36,838 nt of DNA, from assembly GCA_913048175.1 (NCBI GenBank), contig CAJWVX010000015.1:1-36838 (forward strand). The letters run 5' to 3'. Shown one piece after another: positions 1-7,130 of this stretch. A model generated the notes under the pieces. The model had not been told where the DNA came from. It saw only the letters and a list, made by a program, of their open reading frames with translations, and made no database searches. The DNA is from an uncultured Flavobacteriales bacterium. GTDB taxonomy: Bacteria > Bacteroidota > Bacteroidia > Flavobacteriales_E > Vicingaceae. A program made the position numbers and the translations under genes. Numbering within the stretch: position 1 is the stretch's first letter; each line of letters begins with the position of its first letter.

Positions 1-814
1 CATAAATTCTTTTTGTTCCATAAGCAAAACCAGAAACTATTTTTCCGGGTTCGGTAACTTTATTGCTGCCATTAATAACTCCTTTTTCAACCAAATCAAT
101 AATTCCGTCAGAACACATTTCTGTATGTATTCCAATATTTTTATGGTGGTTCAAGTAGGACAATGCTGCATCTGGAATCCCTCCAATACCCATTTGCAGT
201 GTAGCTCCATCTTCAACTAAACTCGCAATGTTCTTTCCTATATTCTTTTCCAATTCACTAATGGGTTTAATCGCCCTTTCGTATAAAGGATCGTTTACAG
301 GAACACATGCATGAATTTTGCTAACATGAATAATTCCATTACCATGAACAAAAGGCATATTTGGATTGACTTGGGCGATAACATATTTTGCCGTATCAAT
401 TGCCGCGTTAGAAATATCTACAGAACAACCTAAAGAGCAAAATCCTTTTTCATTTGGTGGTGAAACAGTAATTAATGCCACGTCTATTGGCATTTTACCA
501 CTTCTAAATAACATCGGAATTTCACTTAAAAAGATTGGAATATAATTTGCTCTACCTCGCTGAACATGCTTCCGAATATTGTGTCCAACGAAAAAACAAT
601 TTATGGTAAAACTATCTTTATATACATCTGCTGCATAGGGTACATCACCCTCTGTATGTGCAGAGATAATTTCAACATCTTTTAATTCTTCGTGCCTATC
701 TGTCATGGCCTGTATAAGGTGCTTTGGCGATGCTGCGGCAGTATGAATAAAAACCCTATTGCCAGATTTTATAATTTCTACAGCTTCTTGAGCTGTCTTT
801 ATATTTGAACCCAT
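1..814 (-). CDS. Acetyl-CoA hydrolase / CoA-transferase family protein (5' part, runs off the window)
   Basis: Reading the minus strand from an ATG at 814 gives 271 uninterrupted codons up to the window edge; the 3' end lies outside. The protein starts MGSNIKTAQEAVEIIKSG and matches the acetyl-CoA hydrolase / 4-hydroxybutyrate CoA-transferase family. Visible landmarks are an N-terminal GNRVFIHTAAASP segment, DVALITVSPPNEKGFCSLG around residues 140-160, a GIGGIPDAAL glycine-rich segment near residue 215 and IGIHTEMCSDG, whose Glu (about residue 232) corresponds to the family's catalytic glutamate that forms the CoA thioester. Members move CoA between acetate and acyl-CoAs or hydrolyse acetyl-CoA in the cytoplasm; substrate cannot be read from the sequence. 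The next gene upstream is more than 1.4 kb away, so it probably has its own promoter: a near-match TATCTTTA lies just upstream of the start. Confidence 0.9.
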   Translation of the reverse strand, partial: MGSNIKTAQEAVEIIKSGNRVFIHTAAASPKHLIQAMTDRHEELKDVEIISAHTEGDVPYAADVYKDSFTINCFFVGHNIRKHVQRGRANYIPIFLSEIPMLFRSGKMPIDVALITVSPPNEKGFCSLGCSVDISNAAIDTAKYVIAQVNPNMPFVHGNGIIHVSKIHACVPVNDPLYERAIKPISELEKNIGKNIASLVEDGATLQMGIGGIPDAALSYLNHHKNIGIHTEMCSDGIIDLVEKGVINGSNKVTEPGKIVSGFAYGTKRIY

Positions 815-1369
815 CTTTTTTTGAGTAAAGATAGCTTATTTATAATCATTCTAAATAAGACTTTTGAAAAAAATAAAAAGTTTTTACCTCCTCAAGCACA
901 CAAAATCTAGTCCATTCAATTTACCATCAATAATCCACTAAAGAGAATACTGCACTATTTATGTTGACAATCAATAAAAGGCCTATTGATAACTTCAACA
1001 ATATTTAGTGTAGTTACCAACTATTTATAAAAATATTTTATGATCTGGTCGACTGATATTATGAAAGAATGGAAAGATAAATTTGAGTTGTTTGTTTATG
1101 ATATTGCTTATAAATAAACAGCCTGCTAAATTCTGGAAGGTTTTTTATGTTCAGTTACGGCTTGGATTACTCTCATCTACAATAAACTCACAATACAATC
1201 TCTTTAGTAGATAAGGTGTTAGTAAGGTATTCTTCCTGTAGTCCTAGAAATTTTAAATGACTGATAATGAGCCCTTATAATTTGTGTCTACTTTGCCTGA
1301 TCTAAATACCCCTTTTTTAAAACATCAAGCTTGATTAAAGTTCAAAAGGCTAAAAACCTCCTAAAATGC
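815..1369. other. Gene-poor intergenic stretch, nothing recognised
   Basis: About 550 nt of AT-rich sequence with stops in all frames. The longest tidy reading frame is a 25-codon plus-strand ORF at 1040-1117 (MIWSTDIMKEWKDKFELF...), which matches nothing I know. A minus-strand frame around 1100-1250 has stretches of plausible protein broken by stops and could be a decayed gene, but I cannot name it. A short inverted repeat (TCAATA/TATTGA around a 7-nt loop) lies near 970-990. Confidence 0.4.
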
Positions 1370-1399
1370 AAAAAACCCAAACATAAATGCTTGGGTTTT
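1370..1399 (-). terminator. Stem-loop with T-tract, distal terminator of the tRNA unit
   Basis: Perfect 9-bp stem AAAACCCAA (1372-1380) / TTGGGTTTT (1391-1399) with a 10-nt loop. Read on the minus strand it is followed by a T-rich tract (A run at 1370-1375 on plus). It lies about 80 nt beyond the first terminator of the tRNA transcript. Confidence 0.55.
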
Positions 1400-1408
1400 A
1401 AGTTTGTC

Positions 1409-1433
1409 TATAGAAGGTGGAAGCCTTTCTATA
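1409..1433. other. Second stem-loop between the two tRNA-downstream terminators
   Basis: Inverted repeat TATAGAAGG (1409-1417) / CCTTTCTATA (1424-1433) with a 6-nt loop and one bulged base. No T-tract follows on either strand, so on its own it is not a rho-independent terminator. It sits between the hairpins at 1370-1399 and 1446-1472. Confidence 0.4.
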
Positions 1434-1445
1434 AACGATTGCAAC

Positions 1446-1472
1446 AAAAAAGCCTTCTCCGAAGAGAAGGCT
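1446..1472 (-). terminator. Rho-independent terminator of the tRNA-Gly/tRNA-Leu transcript
   Basis: Perfect 9-bp stem AGCCTTCTC (1451-1459) / GAGAAGGCT (1464-1472). On the minus strand the loop reads TTCG, a stable tetraloop, and the hairpin runs straight into TTTTT (A run 1446-1450). It begins 4 nt after the 3' end of tRNA-Leu. Confidence 0.85.
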
Positions 1473-1476
1473 TTCG

Positions 1477-1560
1477 TACTCGAGGCCGGAATCGAACCGG
1501 CACGGCCTAATGGCCACAAGATTTTAAGTCTTGCGTGTCTACCAGTTCCACCACTCGAGC
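1477..1560 (-). tRNA. tRNA-Leu (anticodon TAA)
   Basis: 84 nt on the minus strand. The acceptor stem is GCTCGAG with CTCGAGT (G1-U72 wobble, as is usual for this tRNA type in the group), discriminator A73. The anticodon stem is CAAGA/TCTTG around loop CTTAAAA, giving anticodon TAA for UUA/UUG codons. A long variable arm (TGGCCATTAGGCCG) marks a class II tRNA. The T arm GCCGG-TTCGATT-CCGGC is canonical with G18/G19 and C56 present. CCA is not encoded. It follows tRNA-Gly by 41 nt in the same direction and is closed by the terminator at 1446-1472. Confidence 0.95.
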
Positions 1561-1601
1561 TTCAATATCACTATTGAAAACTGGTATATATATTTTTACA
1601 G

Positions 1602-1674
1602 AGCGGGAGACGGGGTTCAAACCCGCGACCTCCACCTTGGCAAGGTGGCGCTCTATCAGCTGAGCTACTCTCGC
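1602..1674 (-). tRNA. tRNA-Gly (anticodon GCC) with A19-U56 and an A4-C69 mismatch
   Basis: 73 nt on the minus strand. Anticodon stem CCACC/GGTGG around TTGCCAA gives anticodon GCC; discriminator is T73, normal for bacterial tRNA-Gly; CCA is not encoded. Three positions depart from the usual form. The acceptor stem GCGAGAG/CTCCCGC has A4 opposite C69. The D loop reads AGCTGATA, so G18 is followed by A19 instead of G19. The T loop reads TTTGAAC, so position 56 is T instead of C. A19 and U56 could still form the tertiary elbow pair normally made by G19-C56. First gene of a two-tRNA transcript with tRNA-Leu. Confidence 0.9.
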
Positions 1675-1707
1675 TTATTTTAAAAGAACATCCCTCTAAA
1701 GGGAGAG

Positions 1708-1738
1708 CAAAAGTAACTATTTTTTTAACTCTACAAAA
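1708..1738 (-). promoter_or_regulatory. Bacteroidota-type promoter of the tRNA unit
   Basis: On the minus strand TTTTG (1738-1734) is followed after 18 nt by TACTTTTG (1715-1708), an exact TAnnTTTG -7 element. Spacing and both elements fit the -33/-7 promoter of this phylum. The predicted start near 1702 lies about 28 nt upstream of tRNA-Gly. Confidence 0.65.
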
Positions 1739-2255
1739 CTATTTGGTAAAATAATTCATTTTTTTTTATTTTTTATTTTGATCACAAAAAAAACTGAAAT
1801 AAATTTTATTATTTCAGCTTTAATATATTGTAGATTTATAAAAACTTCACTAAGATATCTGTATAAGTTATTAACCGTATGAGATAGTAAAACAGTGTCT
1901 TAGAAAAGCAATTTTTAAAATACTATCAAAAAAGAAAATATTATTATTGATGACATAAATGCTATTATTAGAAAAGTATAAAAGTTGTATTCGGAAGATT
2001 TGTTCATATGTAGTTTCATAGCTAAATTGTTTTAAGTAAATAATCAATTTTCATTATAACTCCTTTAAAAAAGAGATATAGAGAAAGAATGTTTGTTTGT
2101 TTTTACAATAAGCGCTTATCAAATTCAAATCTTAATTGCTTTCTTCTACATTAAAAACGATAGAAATCAAACAAAAGTTGCTTTAGTAATTTTACAATAT
2201 ATTAACGGTAAGGTTTTACACTTAAACGGAGATTATTGAACAAAAAATCAGGAGG
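1739..2255. other. Intergenic stretch between the tRNA promoter and the alpha/beta hydrolase
   Basis: About 520 nt, very AT-rich, without a convincing gene. A 20-codon plus-strand ORF at 1959-2021 (MLLLEKYKSC...) is not recognised. The only structured element is the terminator-like hairpin at 1786-1817. I find no TAnnTTTG element on either strand between 1820 and 2255. Confidence 0.4.
1786..1817 (-). terminator. Terminator-like hairpin with 8-T tract
   Basis: Perfect 9-bp stem CTGAAATAA (1794-1802) / TTATTTCAG (1809-1817), 6-nt loop. On the minus strand it runs into eight T (A run 1786-1793). The nearest upstream minus-strand gene, the alpha/beta hydrolase, ends about 440 nt away, so either that mRNA has a long 3' tail or a small RNA ends here. 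Confidence 0.6.
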
Positions 2256-3089
2256 CTACTTCTTTATGAATTGGATAGTTTTTTCTAAAACCAATTGAAC
2301 ATCTTTAGGAAATGTAGTTTCTAAAAAGGGATGGAATGCTCCAAAAACATGATTTGCACCTTCAATAATTGTCAATTTGGAAGTTCTACTCCACTTTTTA
2401 ATACTTTCAGCTTCACTCACAGAAACTACATTATCAGCAGTGCCATGAATAACTAAATGTGGTATTTCCAACTGGCTCGCAGCATTTTCAATCTTAAAAC
2501 GCTCTAAGTTATTTAAGGTATCTTCTGCTAATTGATAATACAAAGGCATTTGCTGATTGGTTCTTGAATTTTCAACATAAAGAACGCCTTCTTTTTTCCA
2601 ATGTGACAAAACTTCTTTTGGATAACGATTAATTAAATCAGAAACAGCAGCCCAAGTAATTAACTTCTTAATTCTATTATCTTCATGTGCTGCCAAAATA
2701 GAAATACCGCCCCCTCTACTATGTCCAATTAAATAAATTTGAGCCTTATCTATTTCAGTCGTTTCTAAACCTTCAATCCAATCAACAACAGTTCTTAAAT
2801 CATCTAACTCCTTCGTATAATTGTTATTTCCGAAAGCTTCTAAATCTGGAAAATCAATTGGTTGTTCGACAGTTCCTCCATTATGGGAAAAATTAAATTT
2901 GACGAAGGCGAAATTATTTTGAATAAAAAACTCCATCATTGTATTAAAGTGACCCCAATCTTTAAAGCCCTTAAATCCATGCGCAAATATTATTACTGGT
3001 TTTTGAAGTCCATTCGCTTTAAACCCAAAATCCAACACAATTGGTTTACTGTGTTTTCCTTGAATAATATCGTTTTTAGAAATTAACAT
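2256..3089 (-). CDS. Alpha/beta hydrolase family protein
   Basis: 277 aa, complete, no signal peptide, so probably cytoplasmic. It has the full alpha/beta-hydrolase layout: VIIFAHGFKGFKDW with the oxyanion HGF at residues 37-39, nucleophile elbow GHSRGG with Ser124, HGTADNVV with acid Asp219, and GANHVFG with His247. The fold and the insertion between strands resemble small serine esterases/peptidases of the dienelactone-hydrolase/BAAT-like groups. Substrate cannot be assigned. Transcribed alone: the upstream neighbour argS ends in a terminator, and an exact TAAGTTTG -7 element lies only 9 nt before the ATG, giving a predicted leader of about 4 nt. Confidence 0.9.
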   Translation of the reverse strand: MLISKNDIIQGKHSKPIVLDFGFKANGLQKPVIIFAHGFKGFKDWGHFNTMMEFFIQNNFAFVKFNFSHNGGTVEQPIDFPDLEAFGNNNYTKELDDLRTVVDWIEGLETTEIDKAQIYLIGHSRGGGISILAAHEDNRIKKLITWAAVSDLINRYPKEVLSHWKKEGVLYVENSRTNQQMPLYYQLAEDTLNNLERFKIENAASQLEIPHLVIHGTADNVVSVSEAESIKKWSRTSKLTIIEGANHVFGAFHPFLETTFPKDVQLVLEKTIQFIKK

Positions 3090-3097
3090 CTGAAAAC

Positions 3098-3105
3098 CAA
3101 ACTTA
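3098..3105 (-). promoter_or_regulatory. -7 element (TAAGTTTG) of the alpha/beta hydrolase gene
   Basis: Exact match to TAnnTTTG on the minus strand, 8 nt before the ATG at 3089. No good TTG at the expected -33 distance. A start about 5 nt downstream would leave almost no leader. Confidence 0.4.
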
Positions 3106-3261
3106 ATAAAAATTCAATTATTTTTTCATAATTGATCCAAAACAAACCAATTCATCTTATTTTGTATAATAAAATTACACACTTTAACAATATTGAAACC
3201 GGCTTTTTCTGAAAAAAATAAAATTTTACTTTACAAAAATACAGCTGGGAAATTTACTTCA

Positions 3262-3303
3262 TAAAAATAGCCGATAAAGACTTTAAAAATCTGCTATCGG
3301 CTA
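3262..3303 (-). terminator. Terminator of the arginase-argS transcript
   Basis: Stem TAGCCGATA (3268-3276) / TATCGGCTA (3295-3303), with a further short AGA/TCT pairing inside the loop, followed on the minus strand by TTTTTAT. It starts 26 nt after the argS stop. Confidence 0.7.
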
Positions 3304-3328
3304 AATTTATAAATCTAATAAGATAAAC

Positions 3329-5104
3329 CTACATTTTATCTGGCACATTCACCCCTAACAATAACATTGAAGATTTTACAATTACTCCAATTTGCTCAGA
3401 CAAACACAATCTAAAAGCAACTTTCTGCTTATCTTCTTCTTTTAATATTGATACTGTTTGATAGAAATTATTAAACTCTTTTACCAAGTCGTAAATGTAA
3501 TTTGCAATAATAGCAGGGCTGTAAGCAATTCCAGCCTCCTTTATTACAGATGGATAATTATTCATCAATTTAATAACCTCTTGCTCTTTAGCATTTATCT
3601 CAACATCACTATATTCTTTAGAGAAACCCAATTCTTCAGCTTTCTTTAATAATGATTGAATTCTAGCATGCGCATATTGTATAAAAGGTCCAGTATTCCC
3701 ATTCAAATCAATTGATTCTGCAGGGTTAAAAACCATTCCCTTTTTAGGATCTACTTTTAACAAAAAGTATTTCAATCCTCCTAAACCAATAGTAGAATAC
3801 AACTCTTCTCTTTCATTTTCATTCATTCCATCTAAATGACCTCTTTCTTGAGTCATTTCTTTAGCATCAGCAACAATCATTTCCATTAAGTCATCTGCAT
3901 CTACAACAGTTCCTTCACGAGACTTCATCTTACCTTCTGGCAACTCTATCATCCCATAAGATAGATGATAACAACCTTCAGCCCATTTATACCCTAATTT
4001 TTCTAAGATAGTAAACAGTACTTTAAAATGATGGTTTTGCTCATTCCCTACTGTATAAATCAAACCACTCAAATCAGTATGTTTTTTATATCGTTCAATA
4101 GCTGTTCCAATATCTTGAGTCATGTAAACAGATGTACCATCACTTCTCAACAATATTTTATCATCTAATTTAGTATGAGATAAATCTGCCCAAACAGAAC
4201 CATCTTCTTTTTGATAAAATTCTTTTTTAGCTAATCCATCTTCAACAACATCTTTTCCTAATAAATAAGTGTCTGATTCATAATACAACTCATCAAAATC
4301 AACCCCCATTGTCTCATACGAAACGTCAAGTCCACTATAAACCCATGTATTCATTTTTTTCCACAAAGCTCTTATTTTCTCATCTCCTTCTTCCCACTTT
4401 AGAAGCATCAATTGTGCTTCCTTAAAGATTGGAGCTTCTTTTTCAGCCTCAGCTTTATCCATTCCGCCATCTATCAAATCAGCGATTTCAACTTTATATG
4501 CCTTATCAAATTCCACATAGTACTTTCCTACTAAATGATCTCCTTTAAGTCCGGAACTTTCAGGAGTTTCACCCTCACCAAACTTCTGCCAAGCAATCAT
4601 ACTCTTGCAAATATGAATTCCTCTATCGTTTATAATTTGAGTTTTAATAACTTTATATCCGTTAGCTTTTAAAATGTTAGCTACAGAAAAACCTAAAAAG
4701 TTATTTCTTAAATGACCTAAATGTAAGGGCTTGTTTGTGTTTGGAGAACAATACTCTACCATAACAGTCTTACTAGAACCAACTGAATGACCATAATTAT
4801 TAGTCAAAGAAATTTTATTAAAAACTTCGATCCAATAATCTGCTGAAATAGAAAAATTCAGAAATCCTTTAACAACATTAAAAGCCTTAACCTCATTTGT
4901 GTTTTCTTGAATATAAGCACCTAAATCTTCGGCAGTTTGTTCTGGTCCTTTTTTAGATGCTTTTAAAAACGGAAATACTACAACTGTTAAATCTCCAGCA
5001 AATTCCTTCCTTGTTTGTTGAATTTGAATTTGTTTCAAATTTACATCTGCATCATACAAATGCTTTAATCCTTCAACTACTTTATTAAACAGTATTTTTT
5101 CCAT
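3329..5104 (-). CDS. argS: Arginyl-tRNA synthetase
   Basis: 591 aa, full length for class Ia ArgRS. It attaches arginine to tRNA-Arg with ATP in the cytoplasm. An N-terminal Arg-specific domain (about residues 1-90) precedes the catalytic Rossmann domain with PNTNKPLHLGHLRNN (HIGH motif as HLGH, residues 128-131), TQIINDRGIHICKSM and the KMSKS-like loop GKMKSREGTV (391-400), the form common in this phylum. The C-terminal alpha-helical DALR anticodon-binding domain includes GNTGPFIQYAHARIQSL. The ATG at 5104 is 27 nt downstream of the arginase stop, so the two genes are probably one transcript, closed by the terminator at 3262-3303. Confidence 0.97.
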   Translation of the reverse strand: MEKILFNKVVEGLKHLYDADVNLKQIQIQQTRKEFAGDLTVVVFPFLKASKKGPEQTAEDLGAYIQENTNEVKAFNVVKGFLNFSISADYWIEVFNKISLTNNYGHSVGSSKTVMVEYCSPNTNKPLHLGHLRNNFLGFSVANILKANGYKVIKTQIINDRGIHICKSMIAWQKFGEGETPESSGLKGDHLVGKYYVEFDKAYKVEIADLIDGGMDKAEAEKEAPIFKEAQLMLLKWEEGDEKIRALWKKMNTWVYSGLDVSYETMGVDFDELYYESDTYLLGKDVVEDGLAKKEFYQKEDGSVWADLSHTKLDDKILLRSDGTSVYMTQDIGTAIERYKKHTDLSGLIYTVGNEQNHHFKVLFTILEKLGYKWAEGCYHLSYGMIELPEGKMKSREGTVVDADDLMEMIVADAKEMTQERGHLDGMNENEREELYSTIGLGGLKYFLLKVDPKKGMVFNPAESIDLNGNTGPFIQYAHARIQSLLKKAEELGFSKEYSDVEINAKEQEVIKLMNNYPSVIKEAGIAYSPAIIANYIYDLVKEFNNFYQTVSILKEEDKQKVAFRLCLSEQIGVIVKSSMLLLGVNVPDKM

Positions 5105-5131
5105 TCCTATCTTTTTCGCATAAAAGCGAGT

Positions 5132-6094
5132 TTATTTTATATTTATTTTCTCTATTGTTTTTGTAAAGTCATTAAGAACATCAAATGCTGTCTCTGCCAT
5201 TACATTCCCTTTATTATCTAAACATGGGTTAACTTCTACAACTTCTAGACATGCAACCTTACCACTTTCAATTACTTTATTAATGATTTCTTTAATCTCC
5301 TTCTGATCAAAGCCTTTAGAAACAGGCGTTCCCGTTCCTTTAGAAATTAAATCACAATCCATACTATCTACATCAAAAGAAATATAAATCAAATCACAAT
5401 CCCTTAACTTCTCCAAAGTTTCATTTATACAGATATCCATCCCCCTAAACCTAACTTCATCAACTCTGTAATTTTTGACATTATTCTTTTCAATAGCATA
5501 TTCCTCTGGTTCTTCTGTATCTCTAACCCCAAAATAAACCAGATCACTATGCAAAACTTTTGGAATAATTCCTCCAATATTTTTCAACCCTTCCCACGCT
5601 TTATCTGTATCAAGTTTAAGATCGTTTATTTTTCTATCCAAATTATCATCAGCCAAAGCGGCAGCCAAAGGCATTCCATGAACATTACCAGAAGGTGTTG
5701 TATATGGAGAATGAATATCTGCATGAGCATCTATCCAAACTACCCCTAACCTCTTTTCAGGAAAAGCAGTTTTAATTCCACTAATTGTTCCTAAAGCAGA
5801 AGAATGATCTCCAGACAAAACAACTGGAAATTCATTTTCAGATAAAGACAATTTAACAGCTTCACTCAGTCTTGTACAAACTGTTAAAACTTTACTAATC
5901 CGTTTAGCAAATGGAGCATTTTGCTTTTCATAAACCACTTCATTTTCTGTCTCTAAATCATAATAATCGTATCGATTAAAATAATCACTATCTGCATTAA
6001 TTGCAGCAATTTCAATCGCATCAATTCCTAAATCGGAACCACGAGTTCCTGCACCGATGTCTGATCTGTTCTTAATTATTCTAATCTTATCCAT
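5132..6094 (-). CDS. rocF: Arginase (ureohydrolase family)
   Basis: 320 aa, typical length. Ureohydrolase metal ligands are all present: His97 in LSGDHS, Asp122/His124/Asp126 in WIDAHADIH, and Asp241/Asp243 in SFDVDSMD. The substrate loop TTPSGNVHGMP (SGNxHG, about 133-142) and the GTGTPV segment fit arginase (arginine to ornithine and urea) better than agmatinase or formimidoylglutamase. No signal peptide; cytoplasmic, Mn-dependent by family knowledge. First gene of a two-gene unit with argS. A TAACTTTG -7 element lies at 6161-6168 on the minus strand. No urease is in view, so the fate of the urea is unknown. Confidence 0.9.
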   Translation of the reverse strand: MDKIRIIKNRSDIGAGTRGSDLGIDAIEIAAINADSDYFNRYDYYDLETENEVVYEKQNAPFAKRISKVLTVCTRLSEAVKLSLSENEFPVVLSGDHSSALGTISGIKTAFPEKRLGVVWIDAHADIHSPYTTPSGNVHGMPLAAALADDNLDRKINDLKLDTDKAWEGLKNIGGIIPKVLHSDLVYFGVRDTEEPEEYAIEKNNVKNYRVDEVRFRGMDICINETLEKLRDCDLIYISFDVDSMDCDLISKGTGTPVSKGFDQKEIKEIINKVIESGKVACLEVVEVNPCLDNKGNVMAETAFDVLNDFTKTIEKINIK

Positions 6095-6160
6095 AATCCA
6101 AAAATATCTATAAAAATATTTGTTTAAAATTTACTTTTTAAAACATCATTTTAGAGAGTT

Positions 6161-6168
6161 CAAAGTTA
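6161..6168 (-). promoter_or_regulatory. Candidate -7 element (TAACTTTG) for arginase-argS
   Basis: Exact TAnnTTTG on the minus strand, 67 nt before the arginase ATG; no clear -33 partner. Confidence 0.35.
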
Positions 6169-6271
6169 TTGAAAATGAATTACATTTTAGTATTAAAGTG
6201 TTTCATCTATAACAAAATAGTCTTTGTACTGTAAATCTTAAACCTTACCTATTTTACTCTAAAAATAATGA

Positions 6272-6279
6272 TATATTTG
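6272..6279 (+). promoter_or_regulatory. -7 element (TATATTTG) for the lipoprotein gene
   Basis: Exact TAnnTTTG, 21 nt before the TTG start at 6301; predicted leader about 17 nt. No clear -33 TTG. Confidence 0.45.
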
Positions 6280-6300
6280 TGGTAAGCGTATTTAAAAGAA

Positions 6301-6990
6301 TTGAGAAATATACTATACATTTTAATAACCATAACTTCCCTATCATTTATTGGTTGTGGAGGAGAATCTGCAGGTAAATCTGAAGGTATAATTGCCTACA
6401 AAGTTTCATATCCAAAAATGGATAGAAAAAACTTTATGTATGATTTTATGCCAAAAAAAATGGTTTTAAAATTTAAAGACAACAGATATAAAACATCTTT
6501 ATCAGCTGGAATGGGAATGTTTAAAACAAATTTCATTATCGATACAGATGAATACCAGTTTTCTCAAATGGTAAAGTTGATTGATAAAAAATACATTGTT
6601 ACCTTAAAAGGAGATGAGGTTGCAAAATCTATAAATCAATTACCAAAATACAATATAGAACACACTGGAGAGACTAAGAAAATTTTAGATTATGTTTGTG
6701 AAAAAGCTATTATTACAGTAGATAATGAATCTAACGATGCATTTACAATTTTCTATACAGACAAAATTTATATCGAAAACCCAAATTCAACCAGCCAGTT
6801 TAAAGGTGTTAGTGGAGTAATGTTAGAATACCAATATGAAAAGTATGGTATCTGTATGCGATTTAAAGCTCAAGACATAAAATTTACTACTATTGATGAC
6901 AGTGAATTTGAAATAGATGCCAGTTATGCTAAAATAACTGAGAAAGCAATGGATAAAGAAATGCAAACTATTTTCGACAGTTTCAAGTAA
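6301..6990 (+). CDS. Lipoprotein, DUF4412/GLPGLI-like
   Basis: 229 aa, starting at TTG; no ATG lies upstream of the signal peptide, so TTG is the only sensible start. The N-terminus MRNILYILITITSLSFIGC is a lipoprotein signal with lipobox FIGC (lipidated Cys19), followed by GGESAG. The mature part is beta-rich, with repeated pairs such as KMVLKFKDNRYKTSL and YTDKIYIENP, and a conserved-looking core GETKKILDYVCEKAIITV and FKGVSGVMLEYQYEK. This resembles the DUF4412 and GLPGLI families of Bacteroidota envelope proteins, whose function is unknown. Monocistronic, with ftsK 140 nt downstream behind its own -7 element. Confidence 0.75.
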   Translation: MRNILYILITITSLSFIGCGGESAGKSEGIIAYKVSYPKMDRKNFMYDFMPKKMVLKFKDNRYKTSLSAGMGMFKTNFIIDTDEYQFSQMVKLIDKKYIVTLKGDEVAKSINQLPKYNIEHTGETKKILDYVCEKAIITVDNESNDAFTIFYTDKIYIENPNSTSQFKGVSGVMLEYQYEKYGICMRFKAQDIKFTTIDDSEFEIDASYAKITEKAMDKEMQTIFDSFK

Positions 6991-7099
6991 AAAACCTCCT
7001 ATAAAGAGTAATTTTCAAACCCAACAATACCCTACATTTATTCACAATCAATTGTTATTTAGTAGCAATTAATCCATCCATATCTGCGTTAGTAATTAA

Positions 7100-7107
7100 T
7101 ACATTTG
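7100..7107 (+). promoter_or_regulatory. -7 element (TACATTTG) upstream of ftsK
   Basis: Exact TAnnTTTG, 23 nt before the ftsK ATG; no clear -33 TTG at the right spacing. Confidence 0.45.
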
Positions 7108-7130
7108 GTTATTAGTAATATTATGAAATA

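Noticed and set aside
1477-1560. G1-U72 pair at the end of the tRNA-Leu acceptor stem as a defect
   Set aside because: A wobble first pair is common in tRNA-Leu of this group, and all other features are canonical.
1959-2021. 20-codon ORF with a slight likeness to the start of an ECF sigma factor
   Set aside because: Too short and too weak a likeness; stops follow in all frames.
3329-5104. ArgRS with KMKSR instead of KMSKS, possibly altered
   Set aside because: ArgRS enzymes often deviate from KMSKS, and this form looks ordinary for the phylum.
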